The position numbers and the translations under genes were made by a program. Of a stretch of 64,000 nucleotides of DNA, positions 15,302 through 33,074 are shown in pieces (positions within the stretch are counted from its first letter, which is position 1; the number at the start of each line of letters is the position of its first letter). Origin of the DNA: Rhodospirillaceae bacterium (GTDB taxonomy: Bacteria; Pseudomonadota; Alphaproteobacteria; Kiloniellales; DSM-21159); contig CP030885.1 of NCBI GenBank assembly GCA_006969625.1, forward strand, positions 3,669,430-3,733,429, written 5' to 3'. The notes under the pieces were generated by a model, which saw only the letters and a list, made by a program, of their open reading frames with translations, ran no database searches and was not told where the DNA came from.

Positions 15302-17965
15302 TCAAACCGACCCGACGCGGCCGAGCAGCAGGGCACCCGGGAAACCGGCAAGGAGACGTGCGGCCGGCAGCGACTCGGCTGCCGCGCCGGCGGCCTGCCC
15401 GACATGCGCACTCCAGGTGCGCCCGCGCAGGTCCGGCGGCAGGAGGATCCGTGTGTCGCCCCAGGCGTCGGACGCCAGAGCCGGCCGACCGCCGCGCTCG
15501 AGCAGAGGCATGACCAGCCGCGGCACCGCGACCACCAGGGCCTGCTCGCCGAGCGTGCGCGCGAAGGCGAAGATTCGCCGGTCCTCGCTGCCCGCGGTCT
15601 CCAGCGGCCGGTAGTCGGCCTCGGCGAAGAGCGCCGGCAGCTCGCGCCGCAGTCCCAGCACCGTGGCGATCAGACGCTGCTTGACCGCGCCGGTGCGCCA
15701 CACGTCCAGCAGCGCCCCGAGCGGCTGCTCGACCTGCATGAGCGCCCGGTGGTGCGCATAGTCGATCGGCCGCCGGTTGTCCGGATCGACCATCGCCAGG
15801 TTCCAGAGCTCGCTGCCCTGATAGATGTCGGGCACGCCCGGCAGGGTCAGCTTGAGCAGGGTCTGGGCCAGCCCGTTGGTCGCGGCGGCCGGCGCGATCC
15901 ACGCGACGAAGGAGCGGACCGAGCGCAGCAGCTCCGGCGCCTGCGCCGAGTCCGTGACGCGCGCGACGAACTCTCGCACGGCCGCCTCGTACTCGGGGTC
16001 CTGGGCGGTCCAGCGCGTGCGCTCCTTGGCCTCGCGCACGGTCTTTTCCATGGTGGCCTGCAGCCGGGCGCGGAAATCGGCCATGCCGTCCGCGTCCTCG
16101 ACCGCCAGGTCGAGCGGCCAGGCGCCGACCAGGGTCTGGAAGAAGCGGTAGCGCATGGCCGCCTCCGGCGCGCCGCGCTCGCCGACCGGGCTGGTGAAGG
16201 GCTCGCTGTCGGCCAGCCACTGGCCGGCCGCATCGCGCCAGGCCTCCGGCACCTCGCTGAGCACCGTCAGGCGCGCGCGCAGATCCTCGCCGAACTTGCT
16301 GTCGTGGCTGGAGGAGGCGAGCAGACACTCGGGCCAGTCGGCGCGTCCGGCCGCGGCGGCGGCGTGCAGCGCCTCCGGCGCGGTGCCGAACTGGCCCGGC
16401 TCGCCGCCGACCTCGTTCAGCGCGATCAGCCGCTGGTAGCGGTAGAAGGCGGTGTCCTCCAGCGCCTTGGCCATCACCGGCCCGCTCAGTTGCTGCAGCC
16501 GCAGCACCAGCTCGTTCGCCGCCGGGTCGTCGCGGTAGCGCCCCTCGCGCAAGAGCCATTCGAGGAAGTCGAGCCCGGCCACCGCTTCTTCCGGACAGGC
16601 GGCACGCGCCGCCGCGAAGACGCGCTCCAGCAATTCGGCATCGGCGCCCGCGGCCGGCGGCCCAACCAGATAGCTGCGGTAGACCGGGAAGGCGACCAGC
16701 AACTCGCCGAGGGCTTCGCGCAGGGCGCCCTGTGGGATGTCGCGACTCTCGACGGCGGTACCCGCCACCTCCGCGGCCTGTTGGGACAGGGCGTCGAGCT
16801 CGCCGGCGAAGAGGCGGGCGAGCACGAAGCGCTTGGCCTCGTCGACCACCGTGTCGAAGTCGGTCTCGGCGCCCGTCAGCGCCGCATAGGTCTCGGTCAG
16901 GGGGGCGGTGCCGGCCGGATCGACGTTCAGTCCGGTGAGGCGGTTCAGGGTCTCGTAGCCGGTGGTGCCGGCGACCGGCCAGCTTCGGCGCAGGCTCTCG
17001 CCCGGCCCCAGGATCTTCTCGACGTAGAGGGGAAAGTCCGCGTCCCTGGCGACCTGGCGCGTCACTTCTGCGAGGCGCGCGAGGTAGCCGGCCGGGTCGC
17101 GCAGCCCGTCGATATGGTCCAGCCGCAGCCCCGCGACGGCGCCCTCGGCGATCAGGCCGAGCACAAAGCTGTGCACCGCCTCGAAGACCGGGGCGCGGTC
17201 GATGCGCAGGCCGACCAGTTCGTTGATGTCGAAGAAGCGTCGGTAGTTGATGGCGAAGGTGGCCGCGCGCCAATGCGCCAGACGGTAGCGCTGCGCCTCC
17301 AGCACCGCGTGCAGCCGCGCGGTCTCCGCATTGACCCGCTGCAGCGCCCGCTCGACCGCCCCGCGCGCCGTTGCGTCGCCGGCCGCCGCGCGCTCGGCCA
17401 GGGCGCCGTCTTCGGCCTCGAACAGCAGCGGCCAAGTGTCCGGGTTCACCGGAAACCGCTTGTCGTGGAAGCGCACCTCGGGGACGCCGCGCTGCGGCTC
17501 GAAGACCAGCCGCAGCTCGCCGCCCTCCAGCACCTTCTCGTAGAGGTCGCCGAGGACGGGCACCAGCACCTTGCCCGGCGTCGCGCCGGACCTGGCCGCC
17601 CAGTCGATGTCGAAGAACTCGGCGAAGGGGCTCTCTTCGCCCAGCTCCAGCACGCTGCGCCACCAGGGGTTCTCGACCGAGGCGGCCATGTGGTTGGGGA
17701 CGAAGTCGAGCAGCAGGCCCATGCCGCGCGCCCGCAGCGCCTCGACGAAGCGCCCGAAGGCCGTGCCGCCGCCGAGCGCTGGGTCGATCTCGTCGAAGGC
17801 GCAGACGTCGTAGCCGTGGCTCGAGCCGGAGGTCGCCTGCGTCAGCGGCGAGGCGTAGACATGGCTGACACCCAAGCGGTCCAGATAGGGCACCAGCGCG
17901 GCGGCCGCGTCCAGGTCGAAACCCTGTCGGAATTGCAGACGATAGGTGGCGCGCCAGGGCGTCAT
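15302..17965 (-). CDS. treY: Maltooligosyl trehalose synthase
   Basis: 887 residues from the ATG at 17965, which overlaps the treZ stop codon (ATGA). The frame stays open far upstream through treZ, but the family N-terminus TPWRATYRLQFRQGFDLDAA begins exactly here. GH13 barrel motifs are present: DFVPNHMA, GLRLDHIDGL (catalytic Asp), YVEKILGPGE (catalytic Glu) and SSHDSKFGED. TreY turns the reducing-end alpha-1,4 bond of a maltodextrin into an alpha,alpha-1,1 bond, giving maltooligosyl trehalose for TreZ. It is the last gene of the glgE-treS-glgB-glgX-treZ-treY operon. Confidence 0.95.
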   Translation of the reverse strand: MTPWRATYRLQFRQGFDLDAAAALVPYLDRLGVSHVYASPLTQATSGSSHGYDVCAFDEIDPALGGGTAFGRFVEALRARGMGLLLDFVPNHMAASVENPWWRSVLELGEESPFAEFFDIDWAARSGATPGKVLVPVLGDLYEKVLEGGELRLVFEPQRGVPEVRFHDKRFPVNPDTWPLLFEAEDGALAERAAAGDATARGAVERALQRVNAETARLHAVLEAQRYRLAHWRAATFAINYRRFFDINELVGLRIDRAPVFEAVHSFVLGLIAEGAVAGLRLDHIDGLRDPAGYLARLAEVTRQVARDADFPLYVEKILGPGESLRRSWPVAGTTGYETLNRLTGLNVDPAGTAPLTETYAALTGAETDFDTVVDEAKRFVLARLFAGELDALSQQAAEVAGTAVESRDIPQGALREALGELLVAFPVYRSYLVGPPAAGADAELLERVFAAARAACPEEAVAGLDFLEWLLREGRYRDDPAANELVLRLQQLSGPVMAKALEDTAFYRYQRLIALNEVGGEPGQFGTAPEALHAAAAAGRADWPECLLASSSHDSKFGEDLRARLTVLSEVPEAWRDAAGQWLADSEPFTSPVGERGAPEAAMRYRFFQTLVGAWPLDLAVEDADGMADFRARLQATMEKTVREAKERTRWTAQDPEYEAAVREFVARVTDSAQAPELLRSVRSFVAWIAPAAATNGLAQTLLKLTLPGVPDIYQGSELWNLAMVDPDNRRPIDYAHHRALMQVEQPLGALLDVWRTGAVKQRLIATVLGLRRELPALFAEADYRPLETAGSEDRRIFAFARTLGEQALVVAVPRLVMPLLERGGRPALASDAWGDTRILLPPDLRGRTWSAHVGQAAGAAAESLPAARLLAGFPGALLLGRVGSV

Positions 17966-19871
17966 GCCCCACCTGCGCGCAACGGATCGTACAGCCGCCA
18001 GACGGCGGCATAGCCGGGCAGCCGCGCCGCCTCGCCGGCGCCTTCGGGCCAGGCGAACTGCAGCTCGCCGTCCTGTTCGGGGCGCGGCTCCGGCGTTGCC
18101 CCGTGGTTCAACGCCAGCGCCAACGCGCCGCCGCCCTCCAGTCGCCAGGCGACCTGCAAGACCCGTCCCTCCTGCCGGTAGCTGCCAGCACCCGCCCGCA
18201 GTCGGGGCAGCAGCGGCACGATCCGCGTCTGCCGCAGCCGCAGCAGTTCGGCCACCAGTTCGCGGCGCGCGCGGCCGGCGGCACGCGCGGCCTCGTCCCA
18301 ATCCAGCTTCGAGCGCGCGAAGGTCTCGGCCGCGTTGGGATCGGGGATCGCCGCGCGCGCCCTGGCGTCGGCGAAGCGGGCGAAGCTCTCGAACTCGCGC
18401 CGCCGGCCCTGGCGCACGGCCTCGGCCAAGGCGTCGTGGAAGTCGCAGAAGAAGCAGAACCGGCTCTTCGCGCCCCACTCCTCGCCCATGAACAGCAGCG
18501 GCACCTGCGGCGCCAGCAGCAGCGCCACGGTCAGCGCCTCCAGCGCCCGCGGTTCGGCCAGTTCGCTCAGGCGCTCGCCGAAGGCGCGGTTGCCGATCTG
18601 GTCGTGGTTCTGCAGGAAATCGACGAAGGCGACCGGCGGCAGGTGGGCCGAGGGCTGGCCGCGACGGCGTCCGCCGCGGTGCGCAGAAGGCTCGCCCTGA
18701 TAGACGAAGCCCTCGGCAAGGCCGCGCCCCAAACGCCCGGCCGGGTCGTCGGTGTAGTCGCGGTAATAGCCGTCGTCCTCGCCGGTCAGCAGGGCGTGTG
18801 CCGCGTGGTGCCAGTCGTCGTTCCACTGGGCGGTGAAATAGACCGGCCGGCCGGCCCCATCCCTGGCCAGCAGCTCGGCATTGTTGTCGTCGTTCTCCAG
18901 CACCAGGTGGACGTGGCGGCCGGGCTCGTCCGCCGCGATCGTCTCGCGCACGCGGCGGGCCAGCTCCTTCAGGAAGGCGACCTCGTCGCCGGTCGCCTCC
19001 ACCTTGTCCTTGATCCAGTCGACCGCATCGAAGCGCAGCCCGTCGAAGCGGTACTCGCGCAGCCAATAGAGCGCGTTGTGGACGAAGAAGTCGCGCACCG
19101 CCTGGCGCTCGTAATCGATGCCGGCGCCCCAGGGCGTCTGGCGCCCCGCGTCGAAGAAATCCTCGGCATAGAGGTGCAGGTAGTTCCCGTCGGGCCCGAA
19201 GTGGTTGTAGACCACGTCGAGGAAGATCATGAGGCCGCGCGCGTGCGCCGCGTCGATCAGGCGCTTCAGTTCTTCGGGAGAGCCGTAAGCCCGGTCCGGC
19301 GCAAAGGGCAGCACCCCGTCGTAACCCCAGCCGCGCGCGCCGGGAAAGTCGGCGAGCGGCATCAGCTCGATGGCGGTCACGCCGCTGTCCCGCAGCCAAT
19401 CCAGCTTCCCCTCCAGGCCGCCATAGGTGCCTTCGGGACTGAAGGTGCCGAGGTGCAGCTCGTAGAGTACCGTCTCGGCCCAGGGGCGCCCCGTCCAAGC
19501 GGGTGTGCGCCAGGCATGGGCGGCGGGGTCGGTCACCACGCTCCAGCCGTGCACGTCGTCGTCCTGCAGCCGCGCCGCCGGATCGGGAACGCGGGTGCCG
19601 TCGGCGAAGCGGAACATGTAACGGCTGCCGGCACCGGCTGCGGCCGTGGTCAGCTCGAACCAGCCGTCCGCCAGCGCAGCCATCGGCAAGACCGCGTCGC
19701 GGTCCCGCAGGAGCACGCCGGCTCGCTCGCGGTTCGGCGCCCAGAGGCGAAAGCGCACCCGACCGTCGTCCAGCGGCTGCGCCCCGAACGGCAGGTCGTG
19801 CACGAAGCGGCCCCTGGCTGGGCGCTCGCTGGCTGGGCGGTCGCTGGCTGAGCGGTCGGCGGCGCGCGGAG

Positions 19872-19875
<4 letters not shown>
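17962..19875 (-). CDS. treZ: Maltooligosyl trehalose trehalohydrolase
   Basis: 637 residues from the ATG at 19875, which overlaps the glgX stop (ATGA). An N-terminal CBM48-like beta-domain (FRLWAPNRERAGVLL) precedes the GH13 barrel with DVVYNHFGPDGNYL, GLRFDAVDWIKD (nucleophile), VHLVLENDDNN (acid/base) and LQNHDQIGNRAFGERL. It cleaves trehalose from the end of maltooligosyl trehalose made by TreY. The first 20 residues contain a serine/arginine-rich repeat derived from three 15-bp DNA copies, absent from typical TreZ N-termini. Confidence 0.95.
19814..19858. repeat. Three 15-bp tandem repeats at the 5' end of treZ
   Basis: Copies of CTGGCTGGGCGGTCG with one or two changes at 19814-19828, 19829-19843 and 19844-19858. 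They encode a Ser/Ala/Arg-rich N-terminal tail, so length changes keep the reading frame. This looks like slippage-prone low-complexity DNA. Confidence 0.75.
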
Positions 19876-21956
<2,081 letters not shown>

Positions 21957-21967
21957 GGCGGTGCCGC

Positions 21968-24186
21968 TCAGCCGTCGGCGCCGTCGCCGGGCACCAGGGC
22001 GAGGGTGGCTAGCGGCGGCAGGGTCAGGCGCACCGAGGCGGGCTGACCGTGCCATCTCTGCGCCTCCGCGAAGACGCGGCCCATGTTGCCGAGGCCGGCG
22101 CCGCCGTAGCAGGCGGCGTCGCTGTTCAGAACCTCGCGCCAGGCGCCCTCGTGGGGCACGCCGATCCGGTAGTCGTCCCGTGGCACCGGCGTGAAGTTGC
22201 AGACCACCAGGACAGGCGGATCGCCTTGGACTCCCTTGCGCAGGAAGCTGACGACGCTGCTGTCGACGTCGCTCGCATCGATCCACTGGAAGCCCTCGGG
22301 CGCGCAGTCCAGACGGTGCAGGGCGGCGGTACCGGCGTACAGCCGGTTGAGGTCGGCGACGAGCCGGCGCAGCCCGGCGTGCTCGGCCTGCTCCAGCAGG
22401 TGCCAGTCGAGGGCGCGGTCGTGGCTCCACTCGCGCTCCTGGCCGAACTCGCCGCCCATGAACAGAAGCTTCTTGCCGGGATGCGTCCACATGAAGGCCA
22501 GGTAGGCGCGCAGGTTGGCGAACTTCTGCCAGCGGTCGCCGGGCATCTTGCCGAGCAGCGAGCCCTTTCCGTGCACCACTTCGTCGTGGCTGAGCGGCAG
22601 GATGAAGTTCTCCGAGAAGGCGTAGTGCAGTCCGAAGGTCAGCTTGTCGTGGTGGTACTTCCGATAGACGGGCTCGCGCTTCATGTACTCGAGCGTGTCG
22701 TGCATCCAGCCCATGTTCCACTTGTAGCCGAAGCCGAGGCCGCCGTGCTCGACCGGCCGCGAGACGCCGGCCCAAGCCGTCGATTCCTCGGCCATCGTTT
22801 GGGCGCCCGGCCAGTGCTCCTCGACCAGGCGGCTGAGGGTGTGGAACAGCTCGATGGCCTCCAGGTTCTCGCGGCCGCCGTGGATGTTGGGCAGCCACTC
22901 GCCCGGCTCGCGGCTGTAGTCGAGGTAGAGCATGGAGGCAACGGCATCCACGCGCAGCGCGTCGACGTGGTAGCGCTCCAGCCAATACAGCGCGTTGGCG
23001 AGCAGGAAGTTTGCCACCTCGCGCCGGCCGAAGTTGTAGATCAGGGTGTCCCAGTCCTGGTGCTTGCCGAGCCTCGGGTCGGCATGCTCGTACAGCGCCG
23101 TGCCGTCGAACTGGGCGAGGCCGTGCGCATCGTTCGGGAAGTGCCCCGGAACCCAGTCGAGAATCACGCCGAGCCCGGCCTCGTGGCAGGCCTGCACGAA
23201 GTGCTGCAGACCGGCGGCGTCGCCATACCGGCTGGTCGGGGCATAGAGCCCGGTCGGCTGATAGCCCCAGGACCCGGTGAAAGGATGCTCATGCAGGGGC
23301 AGCAGCTCGATGTGGGTGAAGCCCATCTCCTGCACGTAGGGGATCAGGCGCTCGGCCAGGGCGTCGTAGCCGAGATAACCGCCGTCCTCGCCGCGCTTCC
23401 AGGAGCCGGCGTGCACCTCGTAGATCGAAATGGGCGCGCCGACGCTCTGGCGGGCGTCGCGGCGGTGCATCCAGCTCTCGTCGGTCCAGGCCCGCTCCAG
23501 CGGCGGCCTTACGACCGAGGCGTTGGCCGGCGAGACCTCGGCGCCGAAGGCCACCGGATCCGATTTCGGCGGCAGCAGTGTGCCGTCGGGCCCGAGAATC
23601 TCGAACTTGTAGGTCTCGCCCGGCCCGATGCCCGGCACGAAGATCTCCCAGACGCCGCAGTCGTGGCGCAGGCGCATGACATGGCGCCGACCGTCCCAGG
23701 CATTGAAATGGCCGATCACGCTGACCCGCCGGGCGTTCGGCGCCCAAACCGCAAAGCCGACGCCGTCGACGCCCTCCAGGCGCAGCGGATGGGCACCCAG
23801 CTTGTCGTACAGGCGGTAGTGCCGGCCCTCGGACAGCAGGTGGACGTCGAGGTCGCCGAGCAGCGGAGGAAAGCGGTAGGGGTCCTCGCGCTCCCACGCA
23901 CCGCCGCCGTTGGCGAGCTTCAGGCGGTAGGCGAAGCGCTGCTTGCGGCGCGGGAAGGCGGTTGCAAAGAAGCCACGCGGGTCCAGCTGCTCCAGTTCGG
24001 CCAGGGCCTTGCCCTGCTTGGCGTCGAGCACGGTGACGCTTTCGGCGTCGGGTGCGAAGACGCACAGCGACAGCGGCGCTTCACCGCCGCCGTGCAAGCC
24101 GAGGACGCCGAAGGGGTTGCCGTGGCGCCCCTCGACGACGGCCTCGACGGTCTCGGGATCCGGACGCCAGGCGCTCTTGGATTGGG

Positions 24187-24190
<4 letters not shown>
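21968..24190 (-). CDS. glgB: 1,4-alpha-glucan branching enzyme
   Basis: 740 residues from the ATG at 24190, overlapping the treS stop (ATGA). Two N-terminal beta-sandwich domains ([33 protein letters not shown]) are followed by the GH13 barrel: [38 protein letters not shown] (nucleophile), [14 protein letters not shown] (acid/base) and [15 protein letters not shown]. This is the full-length GH13_9 enzyme with an extended N-terminus. It adds alpha-1,6 branches to the linear glucan made by GlgE, the gene that opens the operon. Confidence 0.96.
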
Positions 24191-29600
<5,410 letters not shown>

Positions 29601-29650
29601 AAGCCCCCGGAATGCGGTTTAGGCGAATCGATCCGGCATGCGCGCCAGCT

Positions 29651-29675
29651 AACGCAGACCCGGCCGGAGCGTTCC
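29651..29675 (-). promoter_or_regulatory. Candidate EcfG (general stress sigma) promoter of the glgE-tre operon
   Basis: On the coding strand GGAAC is followed after exactly 16 bases by CGTT, matching the alphaproteobacterial EcfG consensus GGAAC-N16/17-CGTT. It is about 50 bases upstream of the glgE ATG, giving a leader of roughly 40 bases. It is the only promoter-like signal seen between the palindromic repeats and glgE. Control by the general stress response is inferred from the match. Confidence 0.6.
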
Positions 29676-29761
29676 CGCTCCAGACCGCTACGCACGAAAC
29701 CTATCCGCTTGAGATGACGAATCTAACCGCTCTCGTACCGGACGCCAAACGCGCGACGCGC

Positions 29762-29898
29762 CTAGAGCGCGATCGTCACTGGTGGAAGCGGATCCGCTTC
29801 CACCAGTGACGTGAATCGCTCTCCAACTCCATGAATAGAGCAGGATCGTCTCGGATGGGATCGCCAAAGCGATTCCATCCGAGACGATCCTGCTCTAG
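29762..29898. repeat. Composite palindromic intergenic element
   Basis: The element is bounded by CTAGAGC at 29762 and GCTCTAG ending at 29898. It contains a perfect 36-bp palindrome centred on GGATCC (29775-29810) and a second inverted repeat with 29-bp arms and a CAAA loop (29836-29897; one G/T wobble). The second overlaps the stop codon of the RND permease gene. The form fits the mobile palindromic repeats spread between genes of many alphaproteobacteria. It may end or stabilise the RND operon mRNA; no T tract follows. Confidence 0.75.
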
Positions 29899-32800
29899 CC
29901 GGCCAACCGCGGTTCGGCCGGGGCCGAGAGCGTGCTCTCCGGCGAGGACGGGGGGGCCAGGGCCTTCGGCGCGGCGTCCGGGTGCCGGACGCGGCGGCCG
30001 GCGACCAGGCTGAACATCGGCGGCGTGAAGTAGAAGGAGACTACGCTCGACAGCAGCACGCCGCCGGCGATCGCCATGGCGAAGGGCGGCCAGAACCCCC
30101 CGCCGGCCAGAATCAGCGGCAGGAATCCGCCGAAGGTGGTGACCGTCGTCGAGAGGATGTGGCGGCTGTAGCCGGCGACGGTACGCACCGTCGCCGCGCG
30201 GTCGCCGGCCGCCGCCTCCGGATCCTCCTGCAGGCCGGTCATGATGATGATCGCCGCGTTGATCGACACGCCGATCGAGCCGATCACGCCGATCAGCGCC
30301 TGGATGCCGAAGGGATAGTCGAAGACCGCGAGGCTGAGCAGGCTGAGCCCGGCGGCCAGCAGGCTGACCAGCCCGGCGACCAGCGACAGCCGGAAGGACC
30401 GGAAGGTCAGCACGATGGTGGCGATCGTCAGGGTGACGACCAGGCCGAGCGTCGAGATCAGGTTGCTGACCGTCTGCTGCCGGGCGTCGGCGTCGCCGCC
30501 CAACTCGAGGCGGTAGCCCGGTGACAAGTCGAGCGGCCGGCGCTCCAGTTCCGCCAGCACCTGGCGCAGCGCCACCTCCGGCAGCACGCCAACCTCGATG
30601 TAGCCCTGCACAGCGTTGACCCGCTCTCCCCCGCGCCGGGTAACCGGCGTTTCCGCCGGCACGATCGTCGCCGCGCCCAGCGCACCAAGGGGCACGGCCG
30701 GATAGGCCCCCTGGGCCGCTAGGCGGCGCGCCTCGGGACCCAGCACGTCGAGGGCGGTCACCGCTTCGAGCGAGCTGCGGCTGAGGTCGCGCAGGCGTAC
30801 CCGCACCGGCAGCTCCTCGCTGCCCTCGATCAGCGAGCCGCCGAGGGCACCCTCGAGGCCGGCATCCAGCTGACGCGCCACGCCGCCCATCTCCAGCCCG
30901 GCCAACCGCACCCGCTCCTCGTCGAGATCGAAAGCCAGCTTCGGCGTGCCGCCGGACAGCGAGGTGCGGCTGTGGGTGATGACGGGCACCTCGGCCATGC
31001 GCCGGCGCACCTCTTCGCCCAGCCGGCGCAGCTCCTCCAGGTTGGGGCCGAACAGCCGCAGCTCGACCGGGGCGGCGACCGGCGGACCCTGGGCCAGATC
31101 GCGCACCAGCACCTGCGCTTCCGGCAGGGCGGTGTCCAGGCGCGCCTGCAGCTCCGGCACCAGCGCCCGAGTCGCCTCGGGCGAGGCGGTCGTGACCAGC
31201 GCCTCGGCGAAGGCCGGGCTGCCGTCCTGGTCCATCATCATGTTGTAGTAAAAGGACGGCGCGCTCTCGCCGATCACCCATTCCACCTTGGCGACCCGGT
31301 CGTCGGCGCGCAGCAGGGCATCCGCCGCCAGGACCTGGCGCTCGGTCTCGCGGATCGAGGCCAGGCGCGGCGCGTGGATCTGGATGTAGAACTGGTCGCG
31401 CTCGACGCCGGGGAAGAACTGGGCGGTCAGGGTGGGAAAGGCGCCGAAGCCGATCAGCGGCAAGGCGGCGGCCGCCAGGATCGAGAGCCCGCGGTGGCGC
31501 AGCGAGAGGTGCAGCGAGCGCTCGAACAGCCGCGCGGCCGCCGGCCATTCGATGCCGTGGTCGAGCCAGCCGAGACGCCCGCCGGGCTCGCGCCTGGGCA
31601 GCATCCAGCCGGTCATCGCCGGTGTGATGGTGAGTGCGAGCACGAAGGACACGCACAGCATGACGATCACCGAAATGGCGATCGAGCCGACGAAGTCGCC
31701 GGCCGGCCCGGGCAGGAGCGCCATCGGCAGGAAGGCCAGCACGGTCGTGACGGTCGAGGCCAGCAGCGGCACCGCCAGCCGACGCACCGCGCCGCCGACG
31801 GCATCCTCGCGGCTCTGTCCGTCGCGCAGGCGGTGGCGGATCTGGTCGACCATGACGATGGCGGCATCGACCAGCAGGCCCAACGCGACGATCAGGCCGG
31901 TGACCGACATCTGCTGGATCGGCACACCGGCCGCCTGCAGGATCGCGATAGTACCGAGACCGGTCATCGGCAGCGCGATCCCGACGATCAGCGCGGCGCG
32001 CCAGCCGAGCGTCAACAGGACGACGCCGACCACCAGGGCAACGCCGATCGCCATGTTCGTCAGCAATTCGCCGAGCCGGTCGAGCGTATAGCGGGACTGG
32101 TCGAAGACCAGCTCGTGCGCCAGCCCGCCCGGCAGGCTCGCCTCGAACTCCGCCAGCTCGCGCTTCAGCCGCGCCATCCAGGTGTCGACCTGCCAGCCCT
32201 CCTCCATCTTGACAGCCAGCAAGATCGCGCGCCGGCCTTCGGCATAGGCGATGCTCTCCGGCGGCTCGACGAAGCTGCGCGAGACCTCCGCGACGTCGCC
32301 GACGCCGAGGACGCGCCCCTGCGCGCCCTCGAGCAGCGCGATGTCGCGCACCCGCTGCAGGCTGTCGATCTCGCCTTCGACCTCGACCAGCAGGTCGGCG
32401 TTGCGCCCGCGCACCTGGCCGGCCGGGACCTTGCTGTCACCCTGCGCGACCGCCTGCGCAACCGCATCCACAGTCAGGCCGACCGAGGCCAGGCGGCGCG
32501 GGTCGACCTCGACCAGGATCTCCTCGCCCGGCGCTCCGTAGAGCCGCACGAGCTCGGTGCCGGGCAGGCGGCGCACGCGGTCCTGCAGCCGCTCGGCGTT
32601 GCGCCGCAGGATCGACAGAGGCACCTCGCGGCCGTCGCGCGCCGTGAGTGCGGAGATCGCGGTAAACGCGCCGGTGCGGTCGTTGTCGAATTCCGGCTCC
32701 GGCACACCGGCCGGCAGCTGGAGCGCTGCGTCGGCCAGGGCGTCGCGGATTTCCGACCAGGCCTGCTCGATCTCCTGGTCGGTGATGAACTCGCTGAGCT

Positions 32801-33074
32801 CGATCTGGATCACCGAGATGCCGCTGCGCGAGGTCGAGGTGATCTCGTCGATCTCGGCGATTTCGCGCAGTTCCTCCTCGATCTTCTCGGTCACCAGGGA
32901 CTCGACCCGCGCCGGGTCGGCGCCGGGAAACGGCGTGACGATGGTCGCGAAGAGGTTGGTGATGGTGGGGTCTTCCTGCCGGGCGATGGTGCTGAGCGCC
33001 GCCAGGCCCAGTACCGTCAGCATCCCGACGGCAAGCGCGAAGAGCCGCCATTCGCGATAGAACAGCGTGCTCAA
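29895..33074 (-). CDS. RND family efflux permease, atypical proton relay
   Basis: 1059 residues with the RND plan of twelve transmembrane helices and two large periplasmic loops (YREWRLFALAVGML at TM1; porter motif around QEDPTITNLFATIVTPFPGA). In TM4 the sequence is GLLVDAAIVMVDQI, so only the first of the AcrB Asp pair (about 403) is kept. In TM10 the segment GVSINAAIIIMTGL has no lysine where AcrB has one. This fits a divergent RND branch rather than HAE1. The start overlaps the adaptor stop by 4 bases (ATGA). Substrate unknown. Confidence 0.9.
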   Translation of the reverse strand: MSTLFYREWRLFALAVGMLTVLGLAALSTIARQEDPTITNLFATIVTPFPGADPARVESLVTEKIEEELREIAEIDEITSTSRSGISVIQIELSEFITDQEIEQAWSEIRDALADAALQLPAGVPEPEFDNDRTGAFTAISALTARDGREVPLSILRRNAERLQDRVRRLPGTELVRLYGAPGEEILVEVDPRRLASVGLTVDAVAQAVAQGDSKVPAGQVRGRNADLLVEVEGEIDSLQRVRDIALLEGAQGRVLGVGDVAEVSRSFVEPPESIAYAEGRRAILLAVKMEEGWQVDTWMARLKRELAEFEASLPGGLAHELVFDQSRYTLDRLGELLTNMAIGVALVVGVVLLTLGWRAALIVGIALPMTGLGTIAILQAAGVPIQQMSVTGLIVALGLLVDAAIVMVDQIRHRLRDGQSREDAVGGAVRRLAVPLLASTVTTVLAFLPMALLPGPAGDFVGSIAISVIVMLCVSFVLALTITPAMTGWMLPRREPGGRLGWLDHGIEWPAAARLFERSLHLSLRHRGLSILAAAALPLIGFGAFPTLTAQFFPGVERDQFYIQIHAPRLASIRETERQVLAADALLRADDRVAKVEWVIGESAPSFYYNMMMDQDGSPAFAEALVTTASPEATRALVPELQARLDTALPEAQVLVRDLAQGPPVAAPVELRLFGPNLEELRRLGEEVRRRMAEVPVITHSRTSLSGGTPKLAFDLDEERVRLAGLEMGGVARQLDAGLEGALGGSLIEGSEELPVRVRLRDLSRSSLEAVTALDVLGPEARRLAAQGAYPAVPLGALGAATIVPAETPVTRRGGERVNAVQGYIEVGVLPEVALRQVLAELERRPLDLSPGYRLELGGDADARQQTVSNLISTLGLVVTLTIATIVLTFRSFRLSLVAGLVSLLAAGLSLLSLAVFDYPFGIQALIGVIGSIGVSINAAIIIMTGLQEDPEAAAGDRAATVRTVAGYSRHILSTTVTTFGGFLPLILAGGGFWPPFAMAIAGGVLLSSVVSFYFTPPMFSLVAGRRVRHPDAAPKALAPPSSPESTLSAPAEPRLAG

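Noticed and set aside
29775..29810. 36-bp palindrome as an intrinsic terminator
   Set aside because: It lacks a T tract on either strand and has no loop; it is better explained as part of an intergenic repeat.
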